DNA from: Pseudomonadales bacterium
Lineage (GTDB): Bacteria > Pseudomonadota > Gammaproteobacteria > Pseudomonadales > Azotimanducaceae
NCBI GenBank assembly: GCA_022825925.1
Contig: JAJDVW010000130.1
Location: forward strand, 1-36,943
Direction: 5' to 3'
DNA: 36,943 bases
A program made the translations under genes and the position numbers. The stretch's first letter is position 1; each line of letters opens with the position of its first letter. The notes beneath the pieces were generated by a model, which saw only the letters and a list, made by a program, of their open reading frames with translations, did not search any database and was not told the origin of the DNA. Of this stretch, positions 1 through 8,472 are shown in pieces.

Positions 1-160
1 CTCGCAAGAAAGAGCCTTCAGCCGGGGAGCGCGAGGGGCTTGCCCCTCGCAAGAAAGAGCCTTCAGCCGGGGGGCGCGCAGGGGCTTGCCCCACGCAAGA
101 GAGAGCCTTCAGCCGGGGAGCGCGAGGGCGGCCCGCGCAGGGGCTTGCCCCTCGCAAGAG
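1..160. repeat. Tandem 45-46 bp repeats containing hairpins
   Basis: Three near-identical units begin at 1, 46 and 92, and a fourth begins at 151 and is cut short. The period is 45-46 bp, then 59 bp where the third unit carries about 13 extra bases. Each unit reads CTCGCAAGAAAGAGCCTTCA, then a GCCGGGG stretch and a G-rich inverted repeat. In unit 1 that inverted repeat is GCGAGGGGC-TT-GCCCCTCGC (31-50), a perfect 9-bp stem, so the units could fold as extragenic hairpins. There are no unique spacers, so this is not a CRISPR array. The block starts at the window edge and may extend to the left. Confidence 0.85.
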
Positions 161-161
161 A

Positions 162-177
162 GTAGTGCGCGCACTAC
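162..177. promoter_or_regulatory. Perfect 16-bp palindrome next to the repeat block
   Basis: GTAGTGCG-CGCACTAC is a perfect palindrome without a loop, directly after the last repeat unit. It could be a binding site for a dimeric protein or a repeat boundary. No adjacent promoter or gene start gives it a clear role. The 240 bases from here to 420 hold no gene that I can support. Confidence 0.3.
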
Positions 178-420
178 AGGGGCGCCATGGCCGCCCGCTC
201 CGCAGCGCCGCAAGCGGCACGAAACAACGGCTGCTGGTAAACCTTGGCGAAAAAAACGGCAGGTGACATGGAGTCCTAGTCTCCGGACACGATAGTGTAT
301 GGCTAAACAACCTGTTAGCGCAGAGTTAGTTTCGCATAGGAACGTGTCAGGGTCCTGAGTGAAGCATGCGCTACGGTATATTGGCCCGGAATTGGTCGAC
401 CGAGAGACTGCTGGTGCGCG

Positions 421-711
421 TCAGGGACACGGCGCGCCTGCCAGTTCGCGGTCGATGGCCTCGCCCTTGGTCATTTCCACCACGGAAATGTCGAACTGCG
501 TCTGCAGGTTCATCCACACGGCGGGCCCGGTGCCGAGGTAGCGGCCGAGGCGTACCGCGGTTTCGGCGCTGATGGCGCGCTCGCCCCGCAGGATGGCCGT
601 GATCCGGTTCGCGGGCACGCGCAACGCCAGCGCGAGCTGGTTGGCGCTCATTCCGCGGGTCGCGAGTTCCGCGCGCAGGACCCGTCCGGGATGCGTTCCG
701 ATGCCTGCCAT
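421..711 (-). CDS. HigA-family antitoxin (XRE HTH), orphan
   Basis: This 96-residue helix-turn-helix protein resembles HigA/VapI-type antitoxins. The N-terminus (HPGRVLRAEL) is the usual HigA opening, an XRE helix-turn-helix covers about residues 20-65 (SANQLALALRVPANRITAIL), and the GRYLGTGPAVWMNLQ stretch is typical of the family. HigA normally neutralises the mRNA-cleaving toxin HigB and represses its own operon. The start is supported by a strong GGGAGG ribosome site 6 bases upstream. HigB normally sits directly upstream, but no RelE-like frame occurs between 711 and the next gene at 967, so this copy is an orphan. A perfect inverted repeat upstream (755-773) is a likely autoregulatory operator. 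Confidence 0.85.
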   Translation of the reverse strand: MAGIGTHPGRVLRAELATRGMSANQLALALRVPANRITAILRGERAISAETAVRLGRYLGTGPAVWMNLQTQFDISVVEMTKGEAIDRELAGAPCP

Positions 712-754
712 GGAAAACCTCCCTGGTCGGTGACGGCTCGCTTCGTTTGGAGTC

Positions 755-773
755 TAGTACGCGTACCGTACTA
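755..773. promoter_or_regulatory. Candidate operator upstream of orphan higA
   Basis: TAGTACG-CGTAC-CGTACTA is a perfect 7-bp inverted repeat with a 5-bp spacer, 43 bases upstream of the HigA-like start codon. HigA proteins bind such palindromes as dimers, so autoregulation is the simplest reading. The assignment rests on symmetry and position only. Confidence 0.45.
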
Positions 774-881
774 TGGAAAGAGTAAGAGTACTACCTCAGG
801 CTGCAGGGTCGGACCCGTGCAAGGACGGGAGCAAAGAAGCACCTGCCGCACCGGAACGCGAAGCCGCGGGCCGAGGAGACG

Positions 882-914
882 GAAAGGGCCATCGGGCGCT
901 GGGCCCGCCCTTTC
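882..914 (-). terminator. Possible terminator hairpin after the SnoaL-like gene
   Basis: GAAAGGGC (882-889) pairs with GCCCTTTC (907-914) around a GC-rich 17-base loop that can pair further. It lies just downstream of the minus-strand gene ending at 967. The uridine tract on the minus strand is poor, so termination efficiency is uncertain. Confidence 0.35.
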
Positions 915-966
915 TACTTGGGGCGACCAGGCCAGGGCGGCCAGTTGGACTCCCCCTTTGCAGCGA

Positions 967-1401
967 CTACTCAGGCATCGCCGAGGAGTGATGCTCGACA
1001 ATCATCCAGCGTTGACCGTTCCAACGATAGACGAAGGTGAACCGGGCTTGCACTGCGGAGTCGTCTTCGAAGGTAAAGGTATAGAGGCCGGAGTTTATGG
1101 CGACATCGCCGAAAACCCGGATGTTCCCTTCGTCGATCTTTCCCTTGGGGCCTTTGGCGAGGAACTGTACGAAGTAATCTTCGATCTCGTCGTGATTATG
1201 CCTCACTCTATTGGACATGGTGGGAAGTAGAATGGCTGTCCCTTCGTAAAGGGCGGCGACATTCTTGGGGTTTCCGGTCTGTAGCGCGCTATTCCACTCA
1301 TCGAACAACGACGTTATGTCTTGATCCGCTTCGTGGGCCATGACCTGGGCGAGTGGTATGCCGAGCAGGAACGCCGCGATGGCGTAGCGCAGAGTCTTCA
1401 T
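967..1401 (-). CDS. Exported SnoaL/DUF4440-like small protein
   Basis: The product is 144 residues. The N-terminus (MKTLRYAIAAFLLGIPLAQVMAHE) is a clear Sec signal peptide, with likely cleavage after VMA. The rest fits the NTF2-like fold used by SnoaL, DUF4440 and CaMKII-association domains: an opening helix (ITSLFDEWNSALQTGNPKNVAALYEG), then beta strands ending FTFVYRWNGQRWMIVEHHSS. Such secreted proteins often bind small ligands, and no catalytic residues can be assigned. The frame is open further upstream, but I chose the ATG at 1401 because it begins the signal peptide and has GGAG about 9 bases before it. It lies 139 bases beyond the yejE stop on the same strand and may be co-transcribed or separate. 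Confidence 0.8.
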   Translation of the reverse strand: MKTLRYAIAAFLLGIPLAQVMAHEADQDITSLFDEWNSALQTGNPKNVAALYEGTAILLPTMSNRVRHNHDEIEDYFVQFLAKGPKGKIDEGNIRVFGDVAINSGLYTFTFEDDSAVQARFTFVYRWNGQRWMIVEHHSSAMPE

Positions 1402-1540
1402 CGTCAAGTTGCTCCATTGTGGACGTGAGGTGCTGGAAGTTCTTCTTCTGTCAGCCTTTGCGGCCGACATCGAAAAATCATACTGGAGTTCCGCCGATCG
1501 CCGCAATCGGCAAGCGCTTCGGGAAAGGTCGTGCAAACGC

Positions 1541-2605
1541 CTACTGCCCCGCCTGCATCTGCACCTGACCTCCCGAGACATCGGCCCCCGGCCCGATCGC
1601 CCGCCGCGGGTCGAGCGCGTCCCGAACGGCCTCGCCAATGAAGATCAGGAGCGTCAGGAGTACGGCGAGGGCTATGAACACCGTGATGCCGAGCCAGGGG
1701 GCCTGCAGGTTCGCCTTCGCCGACGAGAGCAGCCGCCCGAACGAGGGCGCGTCGTAGGGCAGCCCGAAGCCCAGGAAGTCGAGGAAGGTCAGGATCGTGA
1801 TCGCCCCGGTCAGGATGAAGGGCAGGTACGTGAGCGCCGCCACGGTCGCGTTCGGCAGCACGTGCTTGCGCATGATGACGAGGTTCGAGACGCCGAGCGC
1901 CCGGGCGGCCCGGACGAACTCGAAGTTGCGCGCCCGCAGGAACTCGGCGCGCACCACGCCGACGAGGGCCATCCAACTGAAGAGCGCCAGGATCGCGAGC
2001 AGAATGAAGACGTTCGGCTCCACCAGGCTCGCGAGGATGATCAGCACGAAGAGGATTGGCAGGCCTTCCCAGATCTCCACGAGCCGCTGGCCGAGCAGGT
2101 CGGTCAGGCCGCCGAAGTATCCCTGCAGTGCGCCAACCAGGACGCCGATGGCGGAACTCACGATCGTCAGCGACAGGCCGAACAGCACCGACAGCCGGAA
2201 TCCGTAGAGGACCTTCGCGAAGACGTCGGTCCCGCCGCTGTCCGTGCCGAGCAGGTGGGTGCCGTCCGGTGGCGAGGGCACGTTCTCGAGGCCCCAGTCG
2301 ATCGTGTCGTGCGCGAACCGGACCGGTGGCCAGACGGCCCAGCCGTCGGCCTCGATCAGCTCCATGACGAACGGGTCCCGGTACCACGCCTCCGCTTCCA
2401 GCACGCCGCCGAGTTCCGCCTCCGAGTAGGTGAACCACACCGGGAAGTGCAGCTCGCCGTGCTGCGAGAAGACGATCGGCCTGTCGTTCGCGATGAACTC
2501 GGCCATGAGCGAGCCGACGAACAGCACCGCGAACAGCCACAGCGAGACGTACCCCCGGCGGTTCGCCCGGAAGTTCGCGAGCCGGCGGCGGGTCAGCGGC
2601 GTCAT
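1541..2605 (-). CDS. yejE: YejE-type ABC transporter inner-membrane permease
   Basis: This 354-residue permease belongs to the peptide/nickel (oppC/dppC-like) family, closest in layout to YejE of the microcin C/oligopeptide importer. It has an N-terminal membrane segment (YVSLWLFAVLFVGSLMAEF), the large periplasmic insert typical of YejE (about residues 40-130) with GTDSGGTDVFAKVLYGFRLS, and five further membrane helices. The EAA loop is visible as EFVRAARALGVSNLVIMRKH, which would contact the ATPase. Its ATG overlaps the yejB stop (ATGA), indicating translational coupling. The next gene downstream is a SnoaL-like protein; the expected YejF ATPase is missing. Confidence 0.92.
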   Translation of the reverse strand: MTPLTRRRLANFRANRRGYVSLWLFAVLFVGSLMAEFIANDRPIVFSQHGELHFPVWFTYSEAELGGVLEAEAWYRDPFVMELIEADGWAVWPPVRFAHDTIDWGLENVPSPPDGTHLLGTDSGGTDVFAKVLYGFRLSVLFGLSLTIVSSAIGVLVGALQGYFGGLTDLLGQRLVEIWEGLPILFVLIILASLVEPNVFILLAILALFSWMALVGVVRAEFLRARNFEFVRAARALGVSNLVIMRKHVLPNATVAALTYLPFILTGAITILTFLDFLGFGLPYDAPSFGRLLSSAKANLQAPWLGITVFIALAVLLTLLIFIGEAVRDALDPRRAIGPGADVSGGQVQMQAGQ

Positions 2606-3678
2606 GTGCCGCGGTGCTCGAAGTCGATGCGCGGATCGACGAACACGTACGTCAGGTCCCCGACGAGGCGCATGGTCATGCCGATCAGCGTGAAGCAGAA
2701 CAGCGTGCCGAAGACGATCGGGTAGTCGCGCTTCACGACCGCGTCGTAGCCCAGCAGGCCGATCCCGTTCAGCGAGAAGATCACCTCGATGGCCAGCGCC
2801 CCGGTGAAGAGGATGCCGACGAACGCCGCGGGGAACCCGGCGATGACGATCAGCATGGCGTTGCGGAACACGTGCCCGAAGAGCACGCGCCGCTCGGTCA
2901 GCCCCTTCGCGCGGGCGGTCAGCACGAACTGCTTGCCGATCTCTTCGAGGAACGAGTTCTTGGTCAGCATCGTGAGCGTGGCGAAGCCTCCCACGGTCAG
3001 CGCCGAGAGGGGCAGCACCAAATGCCAGAGGTAGTCGCCGATCTGTTGCGCCAGCGACAGTTCGTCGAACGAGTCGGACACCAGGCCGCGCATGGGAAAC
3101 CAGTCCAGGTACGTCCCGCCGGCGAAGAACACGATGAGGATCACCGCGAAGAGATACCCCGGGATCGCGTACGCCGTGAAGACGATGGCGCTCGTCCAGA
3201 TGTCGAAACGCGTCCCGTCCCGCACGGCCTTCGCGACGCCGAGGGGGATCGAGATGGTGTAGATCGCGAGCAGCGACCAGAGTCCGAGCGAGACGGACAC
3301 CGGCAGCCGCTCGGCGATCAGTTCGATCACCGTGCGGTCCTGGAAGTAGCTGTTGCCGAAGTCGAGGCGCACGTAGTTCCAGATCATGAGCGCGAAGCGC
3401 TCGTGGGGGGGCTTGTCGAAGCCGAAGTGTTTCTCCAGCTTGGCGAGCTGCTCCGGGTCGAGGCCGGAACCGCCCTGGTACACGCCGGGATCGGCGGGCC
3501 CCATGCTCTCGGCCGCCGAGATCGACGCGGTCGTGGTCGTTGCGAGCCCCGCCATCTCGGCGATCGCCTGCTCCACCGGGCCGCCGGGGGCGAACTGCAC
3601 GACGATGAAGTTGATCACCATCACCCCGAAGAGCGTCGGCGGGAGGAGCAGTGCGCGGCGCAGGATATAGCGGCCCAT
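2602..3678 (-). CDS. yejB: YejB-type ABC transporter inner-membrane permease
   Basis: The product is a 358-residue oppB/dppB-like permease. It starts MGRYILRRALLLPPTLFGVM with the usual first membrane helix, followed by the family signature INFIVVQFAPGGPVEQ. A periplasmic insert of roughly 80 residues before the second helix is characteristic of YejB. The EAA motif is KQFVLTARAKGLTERRVLFGHV. The length matches E. coli YejB (about 360). It pairs with YejE to form the translocation channel. It follows the upstream yejA gene by 3 bases and overlaps yejE by 4, so it belongs to a tightly coupled operon. Confidence 0.93.
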   Translation of the reverse strand: MGRYILRRALLLPPTLFGVMVINFIVVQFAPGGPVEQAIAEMAGLATTTTASISAAESMGPADPGVYQGGSGLDPEQLAKLEKHFGFDKPPHERFALMIWNYVRLDFGNSYFQDRTVIELIAERLPVSVSLGLWSLLAIYTISIPLGVAKAVRDGTRFDIWTSAIVFTAYAIPGYLFAVILIVFFAGGTYLDWFPMRGLVSDSFDELSLAQQIGDYLWHLVLPLSALTVGGFATLTMLTKNSFLEEIGKQFVLTARAKGLTERRVLFGHVFRNAMLIVIAGFPAAFVGILFTGALAIEVIFSLNGIGLLGYDAVVKRDYPIVFGTLFCFTLIGMTMRLVGDLTYVFVDPRIDFEHRGT

Positions 3679-3681
3679 GGA

Positions 3682-5568
3682 TCACTCGCGGCCGGTGAAC
3701 GCGGCGACGGCCCGCGCCTTGACGGGATCCCACCACCAGCTGTCGATGAAGGCGGTGCGGTCCAGGGGCGTCATGGGTGGCTGGCCGTAGCGGTCCCAGT
3801 AGGCGACCCCCTGCTTCACCTTCGTCATGCCGGGTACGTAGTAGAAGTTCCACAGGAGGACCCGGTCGACGGCGCGTGCCGCGGCGACGTAGTCGGGGTA
3901 GGTGGTGGCCGACTGCATGGCTTCGATCAACCGGTCGATGGCCGGGTCGCTGATGTTCCCCCAGTTGGCGCTCAGGTCCTGGTTGGCGGCCGCCGAGGAG
4001 AACGTGTTGGTGACCATGAGGGTCGGCGTGTTGTCCGGCCGGAACCAGTTGAGGCCCGCGTCGAAGTCCCCCGAGCGCATCCGGTAGAGCCAGTTCGACA
4101 GCTCCGGAGACTTGACGGAGGACTCGATGCCGAGCCGTCTCAGCACGTGCGTGTACGGGATGAGGGTCCGCGCCAGCGCCGGCGAGAACGCGAGGAAGCG
4201 GATGAAGAACGGCTCGCCGGTGCGCTCGTGCACGAGACGCTTGTCCTCCACCACCCACCCGGCTTCCCGGAGCAGCTCTGCCGCGCGCAGGAGGTTGTCG
4301 CGATGCCAGCCGCTGCCCTGGTGCGGCGGCGGCGCGTACGGCTCGGTGAAGACCCGTGGCGGGACCAGGTCCCGGATCGGCTCGAGGAGCGTGAGCTCCC
4401 GTTCGCCCGGCAAGCCCCTGGCGGCGAGGGCGGACTCGTAGAAGAAACTCGTCGCCACGTCGTAGAACCCGTACCCGATGCGCCGGTTGCTCCAGGTGAT
4501 GTCGTTCACGAGCCACAGCGCCTCCCGCACGCGGATGTCCCGGAAGCGCGGCTGTCGCTGGTTCCAGAAGATCGGCCACCACAGGATCCTGGGTTGGGAC
4601 TGGGGCAGGAACTGGAGCCGGAAGACGCCCGCTTCCGCCGGCGGGAAGTCGTAGGCGGTAGCCCAGCGGCGCGGCACGTTCTCGACGTGGATGTCCACCA
4701 GGTCGCCCTTCACGGCCTCCGTGCGCATCTGGTCGTCGCGGAAGTAGTCGTACTTGACGTGGTCGAAGTTGTAGCGGCCCCGGCTCGGGGGCAGGTCCCG
4801 CCCCCAGTAGTCGGGGTCGCGCTCCCAAAGGATCCAGCGGCCGAACTCGTAGCCGCCGATGCGATAGGGCCCGGAGCCGAGCGGCGGCGTGGCGGCGGGC
4901 TTGCCGGGGTCGTTCCCGGGTTCGGTCCAGTAGCGCTTCGACAGCACCGGCAGCTCGCCGATGCGGATGGGAAGCAGGCGATTGTGCCGATACCCTGGCA
5001 GGATGCGATAGCGAACCCGGTTGCCGTCCAGGATCTTCACCCCGGAAAACCCCGCGACGGCGACGGCGATCGCCGGATGGGCCTTGTCCTTGTAGACGTG
5101 GTAGCTGAACGCCACGTCCTCGGCGTCGAGCGGTTCCCCGTCGTGCCAATGGACGCCGTCGCGCAGGCGGAACTCGACCCAGGCGCCGTCGGGAGCGACG
5201 GCGATGCACTCGGCGATCAGGCCGTAGACGGTGGCGGGCTCGGTGGGGTTGCGGATGACGAGGCTGTCGTAGATGTGGCGCGTCGAGTTGCCGCGCGTGT
5301 CCATGCCGCGCACGGAGTGTCCGAGGGCCATCCGGTTGAAGGTGTCCCAACTGCCCGTGTCGGCCATGCGCATGACGCCGCCCTTGGGGGCGTCGGGATT
5401 CACCCAGTCGAAGTGCTCGAAGTCGGGCGGGAGCTTGGGCTCGCCCAGGAAGGCGTAGGCGTGGCGGCAGGGCGCCTCCTCGCCGTTGGCGCCGGCTGCA
5501 TCGGCGTGCGCGGCGGCGACCGCGCCGGCAAGCACGGCGGCGAACGCGACGGCTATGCCGAGCTTCAT
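3682..5568 (-). CDS. yejA: YejA-type periplasmic solute-binding protein, copy 1
   Basis: This 628-residue family 5 (SBP_bac_5) binding protein has a signal peptide (MKLGIAVAFAAVLAGAVAAAHADA). The YejA hallmark PPDFEHFDWVNPDAPKGG lies near residue 50, and the ligand-binding lobes follow (VEFRLRDGVHWHDGEPLDAEDV, LGSGPYRIGGYEFGRWI, FWNQRQPRFRDIRVREALW). YejA delivers oligopeptides or peptide-nucleotide compounds such as microcin C to YejBE. It lies 7 bases after a second, closely similar yejA gene. The two proteins look roughly two-thirds identical throughout by eye, pointing to a tandem duplication that may broaden substrate range. Confidence 0.92.
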   Translation of the reverse strand: MKLGIAVAFAAVLAGAVAAAHADAAGANGEEAPCRHAYAFLGEPKLPPDFEHFDWVNPDAPKGGVMRMADTGSWDTFNRMALGHSVRGMDTRGNSTRHIYDSLVIRNPTEPATVYGLIAECIAVAPDGAWVEFRLRDGVHWHDGEPLDAEDVAFSYHVYKDKAHPAIAVAVAGFSGVKILDGNRVRYRILPGYRHNRLLPIRIGELPVLSKRYWTEPGNDPGKPAATPPLGSGPYRIGGYEFGRWILWERDPDYWGRDLPPSRGRYNFDHVKYDYFRDDQMRTEAVKGDLVDIHVENVPRRWATAYDFPPAEAGVFRLQFLPQSQPRILWWPIFWNQRQPRFRDIRVREALWLVNDITWSNRRIGYGFYDVATSFFYESALAARGLPGERELTLLEPIRDLVPPRVFTEPYAPPPHQGSGWHRDNLLRAAELLREAGWVVEDKRLVHERTGEPFFIRFLAFSPALARTLIPYTHVLRRLGIESSVKSPELSNWLYRMRSGDFDAGLNWFRPDNTPTLMVTNTFSSAAANQDLSANWGNISDPAIDRLIEAMQSATTYPDYVAAARAVDRVLLWNFYYVPGMTKVKQGVAYWDRYGQPPMTPLDRTAFIDSWWWDPVKARAVAAFTGRE

Positions 5569-5575
5569 CGCGGCT

Positions 5576-7474
5576 TCACTCCCGGCCCGTGAACCGGGAC
5601 ACCGCCTCCGCCTTGGCGGGGTCCCACCACCAACTGTCGACGAAGGCGTTGCGGTCGAGGGGCGTCGCCGGCGGCTTGCCGTAGCGGTCCCAGTAGGCGA
5701 TGCCGATCTTGACCTTGGACATGCCCGGAATGAAGTAGAAGTTCCACAGCAGTACGCGATCCAGGGCGCGCACGGCCGCGACGTAGTCGTCGTACGTCGT
5801 GGCGGACTGGATCGCCTCGATCAGGTGGTCCACGGCGGGGTCCTTGACGTTCGCCCAGTTGTTGCTCAGGGGCTGGTTCGCCGCCGCCGTGGAGAAGGCG
5901 TTGGCGATGGCGAGACTCGGCGTGTTGTCGGGGAGGAACCAGACGGCGCCGGCGTCGAAGTCTCCGGAGCGCATGCGGTAGAGCCAGTTGGAGATCTCGG
6001 GGGACTTGATGGAGGACTCGATGCCGGCGCGCTTCAGCACGCGCGTGTAGGGGATGAACGACCCTCCGAGCGCCGGGGAGACCGCGACGAAGCGGATGAA
6101 GAACGGCTCGCCCGTGCGTTCGTGCACCAGGCGGTTGTCCCGCACCACCCAACCCGCTTCGCGGAACAGCTCGGTGGCGCGGACGATGTTGTCGCGATGC
6201 CAGCCCGCGCCCTGGTTCGGCGGCGGCGCATAGGGCTCGGTGAAGACCCGTGGCGGAACGAGGTCGCGAACGGGTTCGAGGAGCGCGAGTTCGCGAGGGC
6301 CCGGCAGCCCCGTCGCCGCCAGGCGGGACCTGTGGAAAAAGCTGGTCGCGACGTCGAAGAAGCCGTACCCGCCGCGGCGGTTGCCCCACTTGAAGTCGTT
6401 CAGCAGCCACAGCGCCTCGCGTACCCGGATGTCCTGGAAGCGCGGCTGGTCGAGGTTCCAGAAGATCGGCCACCAGAGCCCCGCGGGCTTCGAGCGGGGC
6501 AGGAACTCCAGCCTGAACAGGCCGGCGTCCACGGGCGGGAAGTCGTAGGCGGTCGCCCACCGGCGCGGCACGTTCTCGACGTGGATGTCGATGGCGTTGC
6601 CCTTCACCGCCTCGGTCTGCATCTGGTCGTCGCGGAAGTAGTCGTACTTCACGCGGTCGAAGTTGTAGCGACCGCGGTTCACCGGCAGGTCGCGGCCCCA
6701 GTAGTCGGGGTCGCGCCGCCACTCGATCCACCGGCCGATGTCGTAGTCGGCGATGCGGTACGGGCCGGAGCCGAGGGGCGGGCGCACGGTGGTCTTGCCC
6801 GGGTCGTTGCCCTCGGCCGTCCAGTAGTGTTCGGGCAGCACCGGCATCTGGCCGATGCGGATCGGAAGCAGCCGGTTGTGACGGTGCTCGGCCAGGACGT
6901 GGTACCGGATGCGGTTCCCGTCGAACACCTCCACCTCCGAGAAGGGCACGACGGCGGCGGCGACCGACGGGTTCGCCTTGTCCTTGTACACCTGGAAGCT
7001 GAACGTCACGTCCCGGGCGTCGATGGGCTCGCCGTCGTGCCACCAGGCGCCGTCGCGCAGGCGGAACTCGATCCACGCGCCGTCCGGGGGCACCGCGATG
7101 CACTCGGCGAGGAGCCCGTACACGGTGGCGGCCTCGTCGGGGGCGCGGATCGCGAGGCTGTCGTACAGGTGGCGCTCGGCGCCCCGCGTATCCATGCCGC
7201 GCACGACCCGGCCGAGGGCCATCGCGTTGAAGCTGTCCCAGTTGCCCATGTCGGGCACGCGGATCAGACCGCCCTTCGGCGCGTTCGGGTTCACCCAGTC
7301 GAAGTGCTCGAAGCCGGGCGGCTGTTTCGGTTCGGCGAGGAACGCGTAGCCGTGCTTGCAGGGGATGTCGGGGGCGGGGATGTCGGACCAGGCGATACCG
7401 GGCCAGAGCAGGCACACCGCGACCGCCCATCGTGCCGCGACGGGAGTCCTCGGTTCAGCAGCCGCTTTTCGCAC
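5576..7474 (-). CDS. yejA: YejA-type periplasmic solute-binding protein, copy 2
   Basis: The product is a 632-residue paralog of the next gene. The start is GTG; no in-frame ATG precedes the signal peptide (ARWAVAVCLLWPGIAWS). YejA landmarks are PPGFEHFDWVNPNAPKGG, VEFxLRDGxxWHDGEP-like residues (here IEFRLRDGAWWHDGEP) and LGSGPYRIADYDIGRWI. The lobe sequence IFWNLDQPRFQDIRVREALW is almost the same as in copy 1. Differences cluster in the N-terminus and in surface loops such as KWGNRRGGYGFFDV. It begins 10 bases after the flavin monooxygenase stop, so it is in the same transcription unit. The ligand is unknown. Confidence 0.9.
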   Translation of the reverse strand: MRKAAAEPRTPVAARWAVAVCLLWPGIAWSDIPAPDIPCKHGYAFLAEPKQPPGFEHFDWVNPNAPKGGLIRVPDMGNWDSFNAMALGRVVRGMDTRGAERHLYDSLAIRAPDEAATVYGLLAECIAVPPDGAWIEFRLRDGAWWHDGEPIDARDVTFSFQVYKDKANPSVAAAVVPFSEVEVFDGNRIRYHVLAEHRHNRLLPIRIGQMPVLPEHYWTAEGNDPGKTTVRPPLGSGPYRIADYDIGRWIEWRRDPDYWGRDLPVNRGRYNFDRVKYDYFRDDQMQTEAVKGNAIDIHVENVPRRWATAYDFPPVDAGLFRLEFLPRSKPAGLWWPIFWNLDQPRFQDIRVREALWLLNDFKWGNRRGGYGFFDVATSFFHRSRLAATGLPGPRELALLEPVRDLVPPRVFTEPYAPPPNQGAGWHRDNIVRATELFREAGWVVRDNRLVHERTGEPFFIRFVAVSPALGGSFIPYTRVLKRAGIESSIKSPEISNWLYRMRSGDFDAGAVWFLPDNTPSLAIANAFSTAAANQPLSNNWANVKDPAVDHLIEAIQSATTYDDYVAAVRALDRVLLWNFYFIPGMSKVKIGIAYWDRYGKPPATPLDRNAFVDSWWWDPAKAEAVSRFTGRE

Positions 7475-7484
7475 CGTTCGCCGC

Positions 7485-8399
7485 TCAGTCGAAGGCCGCG
7501 ACGATTTCCTCTTCGACCTGCTGGTACTTCTCGATGTCGCCGGTGCGGATGAAACCGAACATGATCTCGTCGACGCCGGCGTCCCTGAACTCGCCGATGC
7601 GGTCGATGAGGTAGCTCTTCGGGCCGGACATGGACCCCGGACCGAGGGCCTTGAGGAACCGCTCGGTGGCGCCCTCGTCCTCGGTGATCTGCAGCGGCAT
7701 CAGGAGCGTGCGGCGAATCTCGGCGGGATCCCGGCCGACATCCTCGCAGTGCTTCTCCAGCACTCCGGTCTTGTGCCGGTAGACCTCCATGGACATGCCC
7801 TGCCGCGCCCAGCCGTCCAGGTTGAAGACGTCGCCGTACATGGCAAGCGTGCGCAGCGTGCGGCGCTCGCCGGTGCCGCCCACCATGATGGGCGTGTGGG
7901 GTTGCTGGTAGCAGCCCGGCTCGAGGGGCGCCTGGTCGAGGCGGTAGTACTCGCCGCGGTAGTCCACCGGGCCGTCCGCCGTGAACATCATGCGGATCAG
8001 TTCGCAGGCTTCCTGGAAGCGGTCCTGCCGCTCTTTCATCGACGGGAAGTCCCAGCCGTAGGCTTCGTGCTCGCGCTTGAACCAGGCGGCGCCGAGCGCG
8101 AGGGTGAACCGGCCCCGGGAGGCCTGGTCGAGGGTGGCCGCCATCTTCGCCACGAGGGCCGGGTTGCGGTACGTGTTGCCGAGCACGAGGTGGCCGAGCC
8201 GCAGCCGCTGCGTCATGCCGGCCACGACGGAGATCAGGGTGAACCCTTCGAACGCCGTGCGGTGCTCCTCCCGGCCCGGGGGCAGGAAATGGTCGGCGAA
8301 CCACAGGCTGTGCCAGCGCCCGGCCTCCATCGCCCGAATGGACGCCTCCAGGTCGTCCCAGGTGGTGTCGTAGCAGTTGACCTGTACGCCGAACTTCAT
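7485..8399 (-). CDS. LLM-class (luciferase-like) flavin/F420-dependent oxidoreductase
   Basis: This 304-residue protein has the bacterial luciferase-like TIM-barrel pattern. It opens with MKFGVQVNC and then shows SLWFADHFLPPG, LRLGHLVLGNTYRNPALVAKMAATLDQASRGRFTLALGAAW and PIMVGGTGERRTLRTLAMYGD, the usual phosphate-binding region for FMN or F420. Members oxidise small organic substrates, and the substrate cannot be read from sequence. A very strong ribosome site (GAGGAGG) precedes the ATG at 8399. It lies 10 bases upstream of a yejA gene and 73 bases after a PhyH-type dioxygenase, suggesting that oxidation of the imported compound and its uptake are linked. That link is inference. Confidence 0.9.
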   Translation of the reverse strand: MKFGVQVNCYDTTWDDLEASIRAMEAGRWHSLWFADHFLPPGREEHRTAFEGFTLISVVAGMTQRLRLGHLVLGNTYRNPALVAKMAATLDQASRGRFTLALGAAWFKREHEAYGWDFPSMKERQDRFQEACELIRMMFTADGPVDYRGEYYRLDQAPLEPGCYQQPHTPIMVGGTGERRTLRTLAMYGDVFNLDGWARQGMSMEVYRHKTGVLEKHCEDVGRDPAEIRRTLLMPLQITEDEGATERFLKALGPGSMSGPKSYLIDRIGEFRDAGVDEIMFGFIRTGDIEKYQQVEEEIVAAFD

Positions 8400-8472
8400 T
8401 TCTTCCTCCTCTTTGGTGCGTGGGCGTTCCCTAGCGTTGCAGCGGTCGGTCGGCTTGGGGGCAAGTCGCGGA

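Noticed and set aside
1..160. CRISPR array at the left edge
   Set aside because: The period is 45-46 bp with the whole unit conserved. There are no unique spacers, so these are tandem repeats.
1541..5350. A 1269-codon open frame on the minus strand
   Set aside because: Only its last 354 codons (yejE) are real. The rest reads yejA and yejB in the wrong frame and gives an arginine-rich, domain-free sequence.
2614..5592. Very long plus-strand open frame opposite yejAB
   Set aside because: It is the antisense shadow of high-GC genes; the translation is rich in V, E, R, H and D with no recognisable motif.
5486..7552. Plus-strand 688-codon open frame opposite the second yejA
   Set aside because: Antisense shadow with no domains or ribosome site, while the opposite strand encodes a full family protein.
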